64,000 nucleotides of DNA, taken from assembly GCF_900156745.1 (NCBI RefSeq), contig NZ_LT707065.1, positions 5,530,086 to 5,594,085 of the forward strand, in the 5' to 3' direction. The notes beneath the pieces are model-generated. The model had not been told where the DNA came from, did not search any database, and was given only the letters and a program-made list of their open reading frames with translations. The translations under genes and the position numbers were made by a program. Source of the stretch: Achromobacter sp. MFA1 R4 (GTDB taxonomy: Bacteria; Pseudomonadota; Gammaproteobacteria; Burkholderiales; Burkholderiaceae_B). Shown here in pieces: positions 1-8,315 of the stretch (position 1 is the stretch's first letter; each line of letters begins with the position of its first letter).

Positions 1-1
1 C

Positions 2-844
2 GCGCTGCTGGCGGCGCAGGTCCGCCAGCAGGAGATCATGCAAAAGCGCCTGGACGCGGGCGGCATCGCGCTGGCCGACCTGCGCAACCAGGAACTGCTG
101 GTCGCCCAGACCCGCGCCACCGTGCCGCCGCTGCAATACCAGTTGGCGCAGGTCACCCATCAACTGGCCACCTACCTGGGCGTGGCGCCGGCCGCCCTGC
201 AGTCGCCGCCCCTGCGCCTGGCGGACCTGACGCTGCCGCCGGACGTTCCCACGGGCGTGCCCTCCGCCCTGACCCGCCAGCGGCCCGACATCCTGGCCGC
301 CGAGGCCCTGTGGCACAAGGCGTCGGCGGACGTGGGCGTGGCCACGGCCAACCTGTATCCGCAGTTCACCCTGACCGCCAGTTTCGGGTCGCAGCGCACG
401 GGCGTGAACGAGCTGTCCGATGGCGTGAACGTGTGGAATCTGGGGCTTGGACTGGTCCAGCCGCTTTTTCATGGCGGCGAGCTGCGCGCGCGCAAGCGCT
501 CGGCCGAGGCGGCCTATGACGCGGCCGCCGCGTCCTACCGGCAGACGGTGCTGGACGGATTCCGCCAGGTGGCCGACGCGCTGCGCGCCGTGCAGACGGA
601 CAGCGAGGCCTTCGCGGCCTATGACGACGCCTGGCGCCGCGCCGACGAGGCCGGCCGGATCGCGGCGGGACGTTACCAGGCGGGCGGCATCAGCCATCTG
701 AGCCTGCTGGACAGCCAGCGCCAGGTGTTACAGACGCAAATTTCGCGCATCCAGGCCGATGCGGCGCGCTACACCGACACGGCCGCGTTGTTACAAGCGC
801 TGGGCGGCGGCTGGTGGAATGAGGTCTCCGGCGACGCTCCCTGA
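2..844 (+). CDS. Efflux outer-membrane factor, NodT/OprM family (5' end outside window)
   Basis: This is the C-terminal 280 residues of a TolC-like outer-membrane channel of a tripartite efflux system. The reading frame is open from base 2, so the start lies upstream of the window. The long helical stretches and the motif RQRPDILAAEALWHKASADV followed by ATANLYPQFTLTASFG are the second-repeat signature of NodT-type factors, and the end LLQALGGGWW is typical of the family C terminus. The N-terminal lipobox expected for the family cannot be seen. Its pump and adaptor genes are presumably upstream. Which substrate class it serves cannot be told from this fragment. Confidence 0.93.
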   Translation, partial: ALLAAQVRQQEIMQKRLDAGGIALADLRNQELLVAQTRATVPPLQYQLAQVTHQLATYLGVAPAALQSPPLRLADLTLPPDVPTGVPSALTRQRPDILAAEALWHKASADVGVATANLYPQFTLTASFGSQRTGVNELSDGVNVWNLGLGLVQPLFHGGELRARKRSAEAAYDAAAASYRQTVLDGFRQVADALRAVQTDSEAFAAYDDAWRRADEAGRIAAGRYQAGGISHLSLLDSQRQVLQTQISRIQADAARYTDTAALLQALGGGWWNEVSGDAP

Positions 845-920
845 CGCCGCGAAAGGCACATCTCGCGGCCATGGCCGAGAATTCGGGTAGGAAAGTGTCG
901 TTGTGCGCGGTTTGGGAAAC

Positions 921-972
921 CGTTGTAACCGATGCATCATGCAAGCGCTCAAGCTGCATGATGTTCACAACG
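921..972. promoter_or_regulatory. Nested inverted repeats in the leader of the regulator gene
   Basis: An inner dyad, CATCATGCA (935-943) and TGCATGATG (955-963), is nested in an outer one, CGTTGT (921-926) and ACAACG (967-972). The outer arm ends 4 bases before the ATG at 977. It could be an operator for an autoregulated DNA-binding protein or a leader hairpin that hides the start. No Shine-Dalgarno sequence is visible between it and the ATG. The function is inferred from position only. Confidence 0.5.
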
Positions 973-976
973 ATTC

Positions 977-1702
977 ATGAATGACCTATTAGACCTGATC
1001 GTCTTCGCTCCCGACGCCAGCCAGCGCGTGCGCCGCAGCGACGAACTGGCCGAAATGGGGTTCTCGCCGCGTCCTTGCGAAGACTCCAACGGACTGTTCC
1101 GCCTGTTCCAGGCCCGCCGCACCCCGCTGCTCGTGATGCAAGCCGAATTTACCGATCTTTGCATGGCCGTCGCAGGTCTGCGCGCCATGGACACCACCGC
1201 CGGCATCGTCGCCGTTTCCGCCTTCGACACCCCTGAGAACCGCATTCTTGGCCTGCACTGCGGCGCCGACGCCTGCTTTTCGCCCGAGGTGGCCACCGCC
1301 GAGATCGCGGCCGCCCTGCAGGCGCTGGTGCGCCGCGTGCCCGCCGCCGCCAGCCGCCGCGCCCCCGAGGCCGACGCGCGGCCCGCGGCGTCCTCGGCGC
1401 CCGCCGTGCCCACCGGCAAGTGGCAATTCCTGGACGCCGCCTGGACCCTGGTCAGCCCGCAGGGCACGCGCCTGGCGCTGACCCAGGCGGAGCGGGAGTT
1501 CCTGCTGAAACTGACCGGATCGCCCGACAAGCGCATGCCGCGCGGCGACCCGCCCGGCCTGGACCCGCATTCGGGCCGCGAATCCATGCGCCGCACGGAC
1601 GTCGTGGTCAGCCGCCTGCGGCGCAAGGCGCAGGATGTCAACGTCGAGCTGCCGATACGCACGGTCTGGGGCTGGGGCTACGCCTTCACTGGGGAAATCT
1701 AG
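977..1702 (+). CDS. Winged-helix transcriptional regulator, OmpR type, with degenerate receiver
   Basis: The protein has 241 residues. Residues about 1-120 have the spacing of a response-regulator receiver, and residues about 155-240 form an OmpR/PhoB winged helix (LALTQAEREFLLKL, then SRLRRKAQDV, then IRTVWGWGYAFTG). The strand that should carry the phospho-acceptor aspartate reads LLVMQAEFTD and the acidic N-terminal pocket is not evident, so phosphorylation control looks lost. A Pro/Ala-rich linker joins the halves. No histidine kinase lies next to it. It is probably a constitutive or ligand-controlled DNA-binding protein. The targets are unknown, but the nested dyad just upstream suggests autoregulation. 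Confidence 0.8.
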   Translation: MNDLLDLIVFAPDASQRVRRSDELAEMGFSPRPCEDSNGLFRLFQARRTPLLVMQAEFTDLCMAVAGLRAMDTTAGIVAVSAFDTPENRILGLHCGADACFSPEVATAEIAAALQALVRRVPAAASRRAPEADARPAASSAPAVPTGKWQFLDAAWTLVSPQGTRLALTQAEREFLLKLTGSPDKRMPRGDPPGLDPHSGRESMRRTDVVVSRLRRKAQDVNVELPIRTVWGWGYAFTGEI

Positions 1703-1770
1703 CGCCGCGCGGGCGTATGATTCCGCGTACGAGGCCGACTCCCGGCCCGCCCCATTCCCCCGTCGCCCCC

Positions 1771-2253
1771 ATGGAAGTCTTTGAACGCCTGCAAGCCCTG
1801 CTTACCCAGCACCAGGCCCGCTATCGCCTGCTTGAACACGCCGCGGCGGGCCGGTCCGTCGAAGTCGCCGCCGTGCGCGGCACCGAAGTCAGCCAGGGCG
1901 CCAAGGCGCTGGTCTGCCGGGTGAAGATCTCGTCCAATCTGCGCAAGAACGTGCTCGCGGTGTTTCCGGCCGACAAGCAGGCCGATCTGGACGCGATCGC
2001 GCGCGCCGCGGGCGGCAAGAAAGCCTCGCTCGCGTCGCGCGACCTCGCGCGCGAGCTCACCGGCTGCGAGATCGGCGCCATCCCGCCCTTCAGCTTCAAT
2101 CCGGACCTGTGCTTGCTGGTGGATCCCAGCCTGCGCGAGCGGCACGAGGAAATCGTCTTCAACGCCGGACGCCTGGACGCGTCCATCCTCCTGAACACCG
2201 AAGACTACTTCCGCCTGGCGGCGCCCGACGAGGCGCCGCTGACCAGGGCCTGA
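1771..2253 (+). CDS. YbaK/EbsC-type aminoacyl-tRNA deacylase-like protein
   Basis: The 160-residue single-domain protein matches the YbaK/ProX family, which hydrolyses mischarged aminoacyl-tRNAs. Visible family features are the N-terminal helix (VFERLQALLTQHQARYRLLEH), the ALVCRVK strand, NVLAVFPADKQADLDAIARAAG, and the GCEIGAIPPFSF loop that lines the substrate pocket. The ATG at 1771 gives a start right at the domain edge. An in-frame ATG at 1717 would add 18 Pro-rich residues and is less likely. The tRNA specificity (Cys-tRNA-Pro, Ala-tRNA-Pro or other) cannot be read from the sequence. It stands between a regulator and a FUSC transporter on the same strand, with no obvious functional link. 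Confidence 0.85.
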   Translation: MEVFERLQALLTQHQARYRLLEHAAAGRSVEVAAVRGTEVSQGAKALVCRVKISSNLRKNVLAVFPADKQADLDAIARAAGGKKASLASRDLARELTGCEIGAIPPFSFNPDLCLLVDPSLRERHEEIVFNAGRLDASILLNTEDYFRLAAPDEAPLTRA

Positions 2254-2292
2254 GCACCGTCCCATGAGGCCGCCTTGTCCCGCCGCCCATCG

Positions 2293-4254
2293 ATGAGCCA
2301 CCCGCACGCGTCCAACATGCGCTGGCTGATGAGCCTGGCGCACCTGGAGCCTTCGCCGGTCAACCCCTGGGTGATGCTGCGCGCCGCCCTGGCCATCGGA
2401 CTGCCGACGGCCGCGGGGCTGGTCCTGGACCAGGGCCCGGCGGCCGCGCTGGTGGCGCTGGGCGCGCTGCCCGCCATCACGGGCGACAACGGCGGCCCCT
2501 ACCGCAACCGCGCGCTGTCCATCGGCGCCACGGTGTTCGGCGGCGCGCTGGGCTATCTGCTGGGAAGCCTGATGGCCGGCCACGGGCTCTGGACCGCCGC
2601 CGGCATGATGCTGCTGGTCCTGGCGGCCAGTTTGGTCGGCACGTTCAACACCATCGCGGCCGTCGCCACCCTGCAATTCGCCACCTATGTGATCGTCGGT
2701 TCCAGCCTGGCCTCGACCCTGCCGCCGTGGCTGCCGCCCGCGCTGGTGGGCGTGGGCGGGCTGTTCGGCCTGGCGCTCACGCTGTCCGGCTGGGTCGTCA
2801 ATCCCATCGCGCCGGAGCGGGCCGCGGTGGCGCAGGCCTACCGCAAGCTGGCCGCGATGTTCGCGGCCACCGGCACCTCGCGCGTCATGGCCGCGCGCCG
2901 CGAGATGGAAGGCGCCATGGCCACCGCCTACGACACCGTCCTGGCCGCGCGGGGCCGGTCGGCGGGCCCGTCGCCGCGGCTGGCGCGCCTGGTCGCGCAA
3001 CTGCAGGCCTGCACGCCGCTCACCAACGCCGCGCTAGCGCTGGCGCGCGCCGGGCGCGTGCTGCCGGCCGAATGCGCCCGGGTCATGAACCATCTGGCCG
3101 ACCGCGTCGAAAATGACGCCGAGCCGGACGCGCGCGACGACATCGCCGCGCTGCGCCGCGCCGGCATGCCGCAGCTTGCGGACGCGCTGGAGCAGGCGCA
3201 GCCGTTGCTGAACGGCACGCGGGCCACGCCCGCCGATGACTGCGCCGACCTGCCGCCCGCGCCCGCGCGAACGCCCTGGCGCGTGCTGGTCCGGACCTAC
3301 CGCCCCGGGCCGACCACCGTGCGGTATCTGGTGCGTCTGGGGCTCTGCCTGCTTGCCGCCGAGGCGGTCGCCCTGGCCGCCGCCTTGCCCCGGTCCTACT
3401 GGGTGCCCCTGATCGTCGTGGTGGTGTTCAAGCCCAATTTCGGGTCGGTCTTTGCCCGCGCGCTGCAAAGCTGCGCGGGCAGCGTGGTGGGCGTCGCGAT
3501 CAGCGCCACCGTGCTGGCGCTGGACCGCGGCGGCGTCGCGAGCCTGCTCACGGTCGCCGGGCTGGCGGCGCTGCTGCCCTGGTCGATACGGCGCAACTAC
3601 GGGCTGTTCTCGGCCATATTGGTGCCCATCCTCATGCTGCTGATCGGCGCGCTGCAACCCGGAAGCTGGTCCATCGCGCTGGCGCGGCTGGTGGACGTGG
3701 GGGTCGCGTCGGCCATCGTGCTGCTGGTGGGCTACCTGCCCTGGATGCGCATCGAACGCAGCAACCTGGATCATGCCGTGTCCGCCGCCACCTCGACGCT
3801 GGCCGCCTACCTGAACACCGTGTTCCAGGCCGATCCCGGCAGCCGGCATGACCTGCGCGCGCGGGCCTACGCGCGGCTGTCCGACCTGCGCATCGCGCTG
3901 CAGCGCGGACTGTCCGAACCGCGGCTCGTCAGCCGCCGCGCCCTGGCCTGGTGGCCGGTGGAAGTGGCGCTGGAACGCGTGGCCAACGCCATCTCCGACA
4001 CGGTCTGGTCGCTGCCCGCCGGCCAGCCCGCGCCCCCTGCCGCGCAGGTCGCCCAACTGGCCGCCGCCCTGGACCGCATTGCGGCCGCCGTCAACCAGGG
4101 CCAGCCCGTGCCCCCGGACGCCATCGAGGCGCCGTCGCCCGCGCTGCGGGACGTCGCCGCCGAAATCGAATCGTTGCGCGCCACCCTGGCCGGCCCCGAC
4201 TTCACCGCGGCGCCCGGGCGTCCCGCCCCCCCTTCTCCTCTTCATCAGGTCTGA
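2293..4254 (+). CDS. FUSC-family membrane transporter (YccS/AaeB-like)
   Basis: An inner-membrane protein of about 653 residues with the FUSC layout: an N-terminal hydrophobic block (residues about 20-160), a central cytoplasmic helical region (about 165-345), a second hydrophobic block with the FUSC signature (PRSYWVPLIVVVVFKPNFGSVFARALQ, written here only to indicate its two parts PRSYWVPLIVVVVF and KPNFGSVFARALQ) and a cytoplasmic tail. Related proteins export aromatic acids or act in envelope stress. I take the ATG at 2293. An in-frame TTG at 2275 and an ATG at 2317 are alternatives. It starts 40 bases after the YbaK-like gene. No adaptor gene adjoins it, unlike the second FUSC gene at 11.8 kb. 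Confidence 0.85.
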   Translation: MSHPHASNMRWLMSLAHLEPSPVNPWVMLRAALAIGLPTAAGLVLDQGPAAALVALGALPAITGDNGGPYRNRALSIGATVFGGALGYLLGSLMAGHGLWTAAGMMLLVLAASLVGTFNTIAAVATLQFATYVIVGSSLASTLPPWLPPALVGVGGLFGLALTLSGWVVNPIAPERAAVAQAYRKLAAMFAATGTSRVMAARREMEGAMATAYDTVLAARGRSAGPSPRLARLVAQLQACTPLTNAALALARAGRVLPAECARVMNHLADRVENDAEPDARDDIAALRRAGMPQLADALEQAQPLLNGTRATPADDCADLPPAPARTPWRVLVRTYRPGPTTVRYLVRLGLCLLAAEAVALAAALPRSYWVPLIVVVVFKPNFGSVFARALQSCAGSVVGVAISATVLALDRGGVASLLTVAGLAALLPWSIRRNYGLFSAILVPILMLLIGALQPGSWSIALARLVDVGVASAIVLLVGYLPWMRIERSNLDHAVSAATSTLAAYLNTVFQADPGSRHDLRARAYARLSDLRIALQRGLSEPRLVSRRALAWWPVEVALERVANAISDTVWSLPAGQPAPPAAQVAQLAAALDRIAAAVNQGQPVPPDAIEAPSPALRDVAAEIESLRATLAGPDFTAAPGRPAPPSPLHQV

Positions 4255-4257
4255 ATC

Positions 4258-5052
4258 ATGTGTCTTGCCGTACTGGCCCTGCACACCTTGCCGGGCATCC
4301 CCGTGCTGATCGCCGCGAATCGCGATGAATTCCACGCCCGCCCCACCCTGCCCGCCGCGCAATGGCCCGACGCCCCCGGCATCTATGCCGGCCGCGACGG
4401 CCTGGCGGGCGGCACCTGGATGGGGGCAACGGCGCACGGGCGTTATGCGCTGGTGACCAATTTCCGCGAACCGGGCCGGCACCTGGACAACGCGCCGTCG
4501 CGCGGCGCGCTGGTCGAGGACTTCCTGCGCGGGGACATCGCCCCGCAGGCGTACCTGGAGGACGTGCATCGCCGGGACCAGGCCTACAACGGGTTCAACC
4601 TGATCGTGGGCGATGCCGCGCAGGCCTGGTATCTGAGCAACCGCGATGGCGGGCCCCGCGCGCTTGCGCCCGGCGTGTACGCGCTGTCCAACCACCTTTT
4701 GGACACGCCCTGGCCCAAGCTGGCGCGGACCAAGGCCGCCTTCACGGCCGTGCTGGAGAGCCATCCGCAGCCCGACCTGCCCGCGTTGTTCGCGGCGCTT
4801 GCCGATCCCCTGCCCGCGGATGACGCCGACCTGCCCGCCACGGGCCTGCCCCTGGACCGCGAAAAGCTGCTCAGCAGCCCGTTCATCGTCAGCCCGGACT
4901 ACGGCACCCGCAGCTCCAGCGTGATGGCGCTGCACGGCGACGGCGCGGGCGAACTGCACGAACGGCGATTCGCGCCGGACGGCTCGGTCAGGGGCGAGAG
5001 CCAGCTGACCTTCACCTGGCACGCGGCGGCTGCCCTGCCGCGTAATCCGTAA
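4258..5052 (+). CDS. NRDE family protein (TANGO2 homologue)
   Basis: The protein has 264 residues and begins MCLAVLALH, with the invariant Cys2 that may become an N-terminal nucleophile. It carries the name-giving NRDE tetrad at residues 21-24 (IAANRDEFHARPT). Further family blocks are WPDAPGIYAGRDGLAGGTWMG, YNGFNLIVGD, LSNHLLDTPWPK and a C-terminal YGTRSSSVM. TANGO2-type proteins have been linked to Golgi and mitochondrial or haem-related functions in eukaryotes; the bacterial role is not settled. The ATG lies 3 bases after the FUSC stop, so the two are probably cotranscribed. The last codons (Arg-Asn-Pro-stop) are written in the heptanucleotide repeat that begins at 5040. Confidence 0.9.
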   Translation: MCLAVLALHTLPGIPVLIAANRDEFHARPTLPAAQWPDAPGIYAGRDGLAGGTWMGATAHGRYALVTNFREPGRHLDNAPSRGALVEDFLRGDIAPQAYLEDVHRRDQAYNGFNLIVGDAAQAWYLSNRDGGPRALAPGVYALSNHLLDTPWPKLARTKAAFTAVLESHPQPDLPALFAALADPLPADDADLPATGLPLDREKLLSSPFIVSPDYGTRSSSVMALHGDGAGELHERRFAPDGSVRGESQLTFTWHAAAALPRNP

Positions 5053-5087
5053 TGCGTAATGTGAGATGCCTGATCGAGATGCGTGAT
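5040..5087. repeat. Degenerate heptanucleotide tandem repeat across a stop codon
   Basis: Units are GCGTAAT, CCGTAAT, GCGTAAT, GTGAGAT, GCCTGAT, CGAGAT and GCGTGAT. The first two units supply the last sense codons and the TAA stop of the NRDE gene. The array then decays toward 5090. The remaining intergenic stretch to 5256 shows no other structure that I can support. Confidence 0.7.
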
Positions 5088-5256
5088 GCGGACGGCTGCC
5101 GCGCGCGCTCAAGAAAATTGCGGCTGATACAAACGGTTGATTTCCGAGCCGAGACGACGCGAACTCGGTTCAGGCGACCGGGTCGAATGAAGTGCAATCG
5201 TCCGGTGGACGCGAGCGACCGCTCGGCGGCGCCGGACCTACCCGCAGGAGAATTCC

Positions 5257-5691
5257 ATGAACAAACGTTTTGAACGCTGCACGATGGCCGCCGCCATGGC
5301 GGTGGGCAGCATGGCCATCGCCGGCATTCTTTCCACGGCCCAGGCCGGGATGCCGCCCGTCAAGCATCAAGGCTCGGTGGAATACGTCAGCGGCGGCATC
5401 GGCATCGACGAATCCGAAGCCATGAAGGCCGCCTCCGGCAACTACCCGCTGGCGCTCACCTTCGCCGCCCAGCGCGGCGGCAAGGCCGATTACGTCGCCG
5501 ACGTCGCCGTCGTCATCCGGGACGCGCAGGGCAAATCGGTGTTGCAGGTCACGGCCGAAGGCCCTTACATGCTGGTCAAGCTGCCGGCCGGCAGCTACCG
5601 GATCTCGGCCACCTTCGACGGCAAGGCGCAGGAACGCCAGGTCTCGGTGCAGGATTCCGGCACCGCGCGCGCCATGTTCGAATGGAAGTGA
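5257..5691 (+). CDS. Small secreted beta-sandwich protein (carboxypeptidase-regulatory-like)
   Basis: The protein has 144 residues and a clear Sec signal peptide (basic MNKRFERCTMAA, hydrophobic core, cut after STAQA near residue 30). The mature part alternates short polar strands (ALTFAAQ, VAVVIRDAQGKSVLQV, GPYMLVKLPAGSYRISATFDGK), the pattern of carboxypeptidase-regulatory-like or transthyretin-like folds. It has no catalytic residues that I recognise and should be periplasmic. A good Shine-Dalgarno (AGGAG, 7 bases before the ATG) fixes the start. It stands alone, with its own leader downstream of the heptamer repeat. The function is unknown. Confidence 0.8.
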   Translation: MNKRFERCTMAAAMAVGSMAIAGILSTAQAGMPPVKHQGSVEYVSGGIGIDESEAMKAASGNYPLALTFAAQRGGKADYVADVAVVIRDAQGKSVLQVTAEGPYMLVKLPAGSYRISATFDGKAQERQVSVQDSGTARAMFEWK

Positions 5692-5741
5692 CGCGGCGCG
5701 GCGGCTGCCGATAGCGCCGCCGCCACGATCCGGCGCGGGCC

Positions 5742-6116
5742 TCAGACGCCCGCGAACAGGATCGCGATCACGAAGCCCACCCCCGCCGTCCAGACCAGCG
5801 AGCGCAGCGCGCCCCAATTGGCCAGGTACATCGCCACGTAACCCAGCCGCGTGCCCAGCCAGCACGCCATCAGCGTGGCCACGTGCGCGGCGGGCGCCTG
5901 GTTGTAAAGCGCGAACAGCACAGCGGCGTAAAAGAACGGCAGGGCCTCGAAGGTGTTTGCCTGGGCGGCGTTGGCGCGGGCGCGCCATCCCTCCTGCCGC
6001 CCCAGCCACGTCCGCGGATCGTTGTTGTCGAACTGCTTGCCGCCGGCCTTGGCGATGATGGTGCACACGAACGGCAGCAGCGCCGCCGCCAACATCAACC
6101 ACGCGATACTCTTCAT
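5742..6116 (-). CDS. MAPEG family membrane protein
   Basis: A 124-residue protein with four predicted membrane helices (residues about 3-20, 55-75, 80-97 and 104-123). The MAPEG hallmark region is present: NNDPRTWLGRQEGWRARANAAQANTFEALPFF holds the conserved R-x-x-x-A-x-x-N-x-x-E pattern between helices 1 and 2. Eukaryotic MAPEG enzymes conjugate glutathione or make eicosanoids. Bacterial short members are mostly uncharacterised. The gene is monocistronic and converges on the secreted-protein gene at 5691. Confidence 0.88.
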   Translation of the reverse strand: MKSIAWLMLAAALLPFVCTIIAKAGGKQFDNNDPRTWLGRQEGWRARANAAQANTFEALPFFYAAVLFALYNQAPAAHVATLMACWLGTRLGYVAMYLANWGALRSLVWTAGVGFVIAILFAGV

Positions 6117-6271
6117 CCCAGACTCCCTGGATGGCGGTTCCCGGCCCGCCGGACACGCGGGGCGTCTGCCGCCGCTGCCGCATGGTCGCCTGAAAATGCA
6201 CGCATGGCAAAAGCGGCGCCCGGCGCAGGCCGCGCTTACACTCTGGCGTTCGCCCGAATCCCCGCCCGCCG

Positions 6272-7120
6272 ATGCCTCACGACCTGCCCTGGTCCGCCCT
6301 GTTTCTGGCCGCAGCCATGCTGTGGCCGCCCTGCACGCGCCGCTGGGCCCTTGCCCCCCTGGCGGTGGCGTGGGCCTGGGCCTTGGCCGAGGGCGTCGCC
6401 GACCCGGTCGCGCTGGCGTGGCCGGCGCTGTTGCTCGGGGCCGCGCTGCTGGCGCGTTCGCAGGCGGGGCCGGCCGCGCGCGCGGCCGGGCACGCGTTGT
6501 TCGTGGCCGTGGCCGTGCTGCTCTTTGCGCATCTGCTGCCCGGCTTTCACAACCTGCGCGTGATCGAACCCGCCCCGCTCAGTCCTGGCGCCGTGCCGTT
6601 CGGCATGTTCCTGAACCTGGACAAACCGCTGGTGGCGTTCTGGGTGGTGCTGGCGATGGCGCCGCCGATGGCCGCGGCCAGTGCGCGCCTCACGCTGTCG
6701 GCGGCGTTGCTGGCCTGCGGGGCCGCGGTGGCAATATGCCTGGGTCTGGCGCTGGCGCTGGGCGTGGTGCAGTGGGCGCCCAAGTGGCCGCCGTCGGGCG
6801 GGATCTGGCTGATCAACAATGCGCTGCTGGTGACGCTGGCCGAAGAGGCGCTGTTTCGCGGGTATGTGCAAGAGCGCCTGTCGCAGCGTTGGCGTAGCCG
6901 CGCGTGGGGCGGCTGGGCGGCGCTGGCCGTGGCGGCCGCGCTGTTCGGGCTGGCCCATTTTGCGGGCGGATGGCAATGGATGCTGCTGGCCGGGCTGGCG
7001 GGCGCGGCCTATGGCCTGGCTTACCGCTACGGCGGCCTTTCCGCCGCCGTGCTGGCGCACCTGGGCCTGAACGTGGCGCACTTCGGGCTGTTCACCTATC
7101 CGATGCGCGCCGCGCTGTGA
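6272..7120 (+). CDS. CPBP family intramembrane glutamic protease
   Basis: The protein has 282 residues and about eight hydrophobic segments. All three Abi/CPBP motifs are present in order: EEALFRG (Glu191-Glu192 with the motif arginine), FGLAHF, and HLGLNVAHF near the C terminus. Members are Rce1-like membrane endopeptidases used in prenyl-protein processing, bacteriocin maturation or self-immunity. No bacteriocin-like peptide lies beside it, so the substrate is unknown. It is probably transcribed alone from the 155-base gap shared with the MAPEG gene. Confidence 0.88.
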   Translation: MPHDLPWSALFLAAAMLWPPCTRRWALAPLAVAWAWALAEGVADPVALAWPALLLGAALLARSQAGPAARAAGHALFVAVAVLLFAHLLPGFHNLRVIEPAPLSPGAVPFGMFLNLDKPLVAFWVVLAMAPPMAAASARLTLSAALLACGAAVAICLGLALALGVVQWAPKWPPSGGIWLINNALLVTLAEEALFRGYVQERLSQRWRSRAWGGWAALAVAAALFGLAHFAGGWQWMLLAGLAGAAYGLAYRYGGLSAAVLAHLGLNVAHFGLFTYPMRAAL

Positions 7121-7128
7121 AAGCAAAA

Positions 7129-7147
7129 GGCCCGCCGAGGGCGGGCC
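7129..7147 (-). terminator. Intrinsic terminator at convergent gene ends
   Basis: The 8-bp stem GGCCCGCC / GGCGGGCC has a 3-base loop. On the minus strand it is followed by TTTTGCTTT, so it best serves the oxidoreductase gene ending at 7232. On the plus strand the T run is missing. Confidence 0.7.
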
Positions 7148-7154
7148 ATTGCTT

Positions 7155-7232
7155 CAGGGGGTGGCTGCAGGGGGTGGCTGCAGGGGGTGGCTTCAAGCTG
7201 CAACGTCAAGCTGCAACGTCAAGCAGCAACGT
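7155..7232. repeat. 13-bp tandem array in two sub-families ending in a stop codon
   Basis: Six units of exactly 13 bases lie head to tail: three of CAGGGGGTGGCTG (the last ends TT) at 7155-7193, then three of CAAGCTGCAACGT (one variant base) at 7194-7232. The final sense codons and the TGA of the minus-strand oxidoreductase gene continue the second family, since CAAGCCGCC follows. The equal period of the two unrelated units suggests slippage or stepwise replacement. Confidence 0.8.
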
Positions 7233-8287
7233 CAAGCCGCCAGCGCCGGATAATCCGTATACCCTTCCGCGCCGGAAGCATAGAAGGTCGCCGGGTTCGG
7301 CGTGTTGAGCGGCGCGTTGCGCTGCAGGCGCTCGGCCAGGTCGGGCGTGGCGATGTAGGGCACGCCAAACGCCACGGCGTCGACCCTGCCGGCGGCCACG
7401 GCGGCTTCGGCGCTCTCGCGCGTGTAGCCCTCGTTGCCGATATACACGCCGCCGAACGCGGCCTTCAACACCGGCCCCAGGCTGTCCGGGCCTTCATGTT
7501 CGCGCACGCACAGGAACGCGATGCCGCGCTTGCCGAGTTCACGCGCCACATATGTGAACAGGCCCGCCCGGTCCGAATCGCCCATGTCGTGCGCATCGCC
7601 GCGCGGCGACAGGTGCACGCCCACGCGTCCCGGGCCCCAGACGGCCACGCAGGCGTCGACCACTTCCATCAGCAGGCGCGCACGGTTTTCGACCGAACCG
7701 CCGTACTGGTCGGTGCGGTGGTTGGTGCTGTCCTGCAGGAACTGGTCCAGCAGGTAGCCGTTGGCGGCATGCACTTCCACCCCGTCGAAGCCGGCTTCCA
7801 TCGCCATCTGCGCACCGTGGCGGTAGGCCTGCACCACGCCCGGAATCTCGTCGGTCTCCAGCGCGCGCGGCGTCACGTAGGCGCGCTTGGGGCGCACGTG
7901 GCTGACGTGGCCCTTGGCGGCGATGGCGCTGGGCGCGACGGGCAGTTCGCCGTCCAGGAACATCGGATCGGAAATGCGGCCCACGTGCCAGAGCTGCGCC
8001 ACGATCAGGCTGCCCTTGTCGTGCACGGCGGACGTCACCTTGCGCCAGCCCTTGACCTGTTCCGGCGACCACAACCCGGGCGTGTCGGCATAGCCGACGC
8101 CCTGCGGCGTGACCGCGGTGGCTTCGGTCAGGATCAGGCCGGCGCCGGCGCGCTGGGTGTAGTACTCGACCATCAGGTCGTTGGGGACGCGGCCGGCGCT
8201 GGCGCGCTGGCGGGTCAAAGGCGCCATGACCACGCGGTTGCGCAGCGTCAGGTCGCCAACTTTCAGCGGTTCAAACAAGGGGTTCAT
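7232..8287 (-). CDS. Old Yellow Enzyme family alkene reductase (NemA-like)
   Basis: A 351-residue FMN-dependent TIM-barrel ene-reductase that uses NAD(P)H to reduce activated alkenes, quinones or nitro compounds in the cytosol. Family marks are the N-terminal FEPLKVGDLTLRNRVVMAPLTR, the QLWHVGR block at residues 98-104, the substrate-binding pair His173 and Asn176 in HAANGYLLDQFL, and HRTDQYGGS. The start has a good Shine-Dalgarno (AAAGGA). The gene follows an ArsR-type regulator after a 28-base gap, so one electrophile-responsive operon is likely. In E. coli the comparable gene nemA is controlled by a TetR-type protein instead. Confidence 0.92.
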   Translation of the reverse strand: MNPLFEPLKVGDLTLRNRVVMAPLTRQRASAGRVPNDLMVEYYTQRAGAGLILTEATAVTPQGVGYADTPGLWSPEQVKGWRKVTSAVHDKGSLIVAQLWHVGRISDPMFLDGELPVAPSAIAAKGHVSHVRPKRAYVTPRALETDEIPGVVQAYRHGAQMAMEAGFDGVEVHAANGYLLDQFLQDSTNHRTDQYGGSVENRARLLMEVVDACVAVWGPGRVGVHLSPRGDAHDMGDSDRAGLFTYVARELGKRGIAFLCVREHEGPDSLGPVLKAAFGGVYIGNEGYTRESAEAAVAAGRVDAVAFGVPYIATPDLAERLQRNAPLNTPNPATFYASGAEGYTDYPALAA

Positions 8288-8315
8288 GCAAAGTCCTTTC
8301 GTCCCGGCAATGGGG

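Noticed and set aside
1420..1770. Long N-terminal extension of the YbaK-like gene back to 1420
   Set aside because: It would lie inside the upstream regulator gene in another frame, and the extension is low-complexity.
3034..5112. Long minus-strand frame opposite the FUSC and NRDE genes
   Set aside because: It crosses two good genes on the other strand and is low-complexity (Gly, Arg, Gln).
7155..7232. Possible CRISPR array
   Set aside because: The 13-bp units are contiguous, with no spacers, and no cas gene is near.
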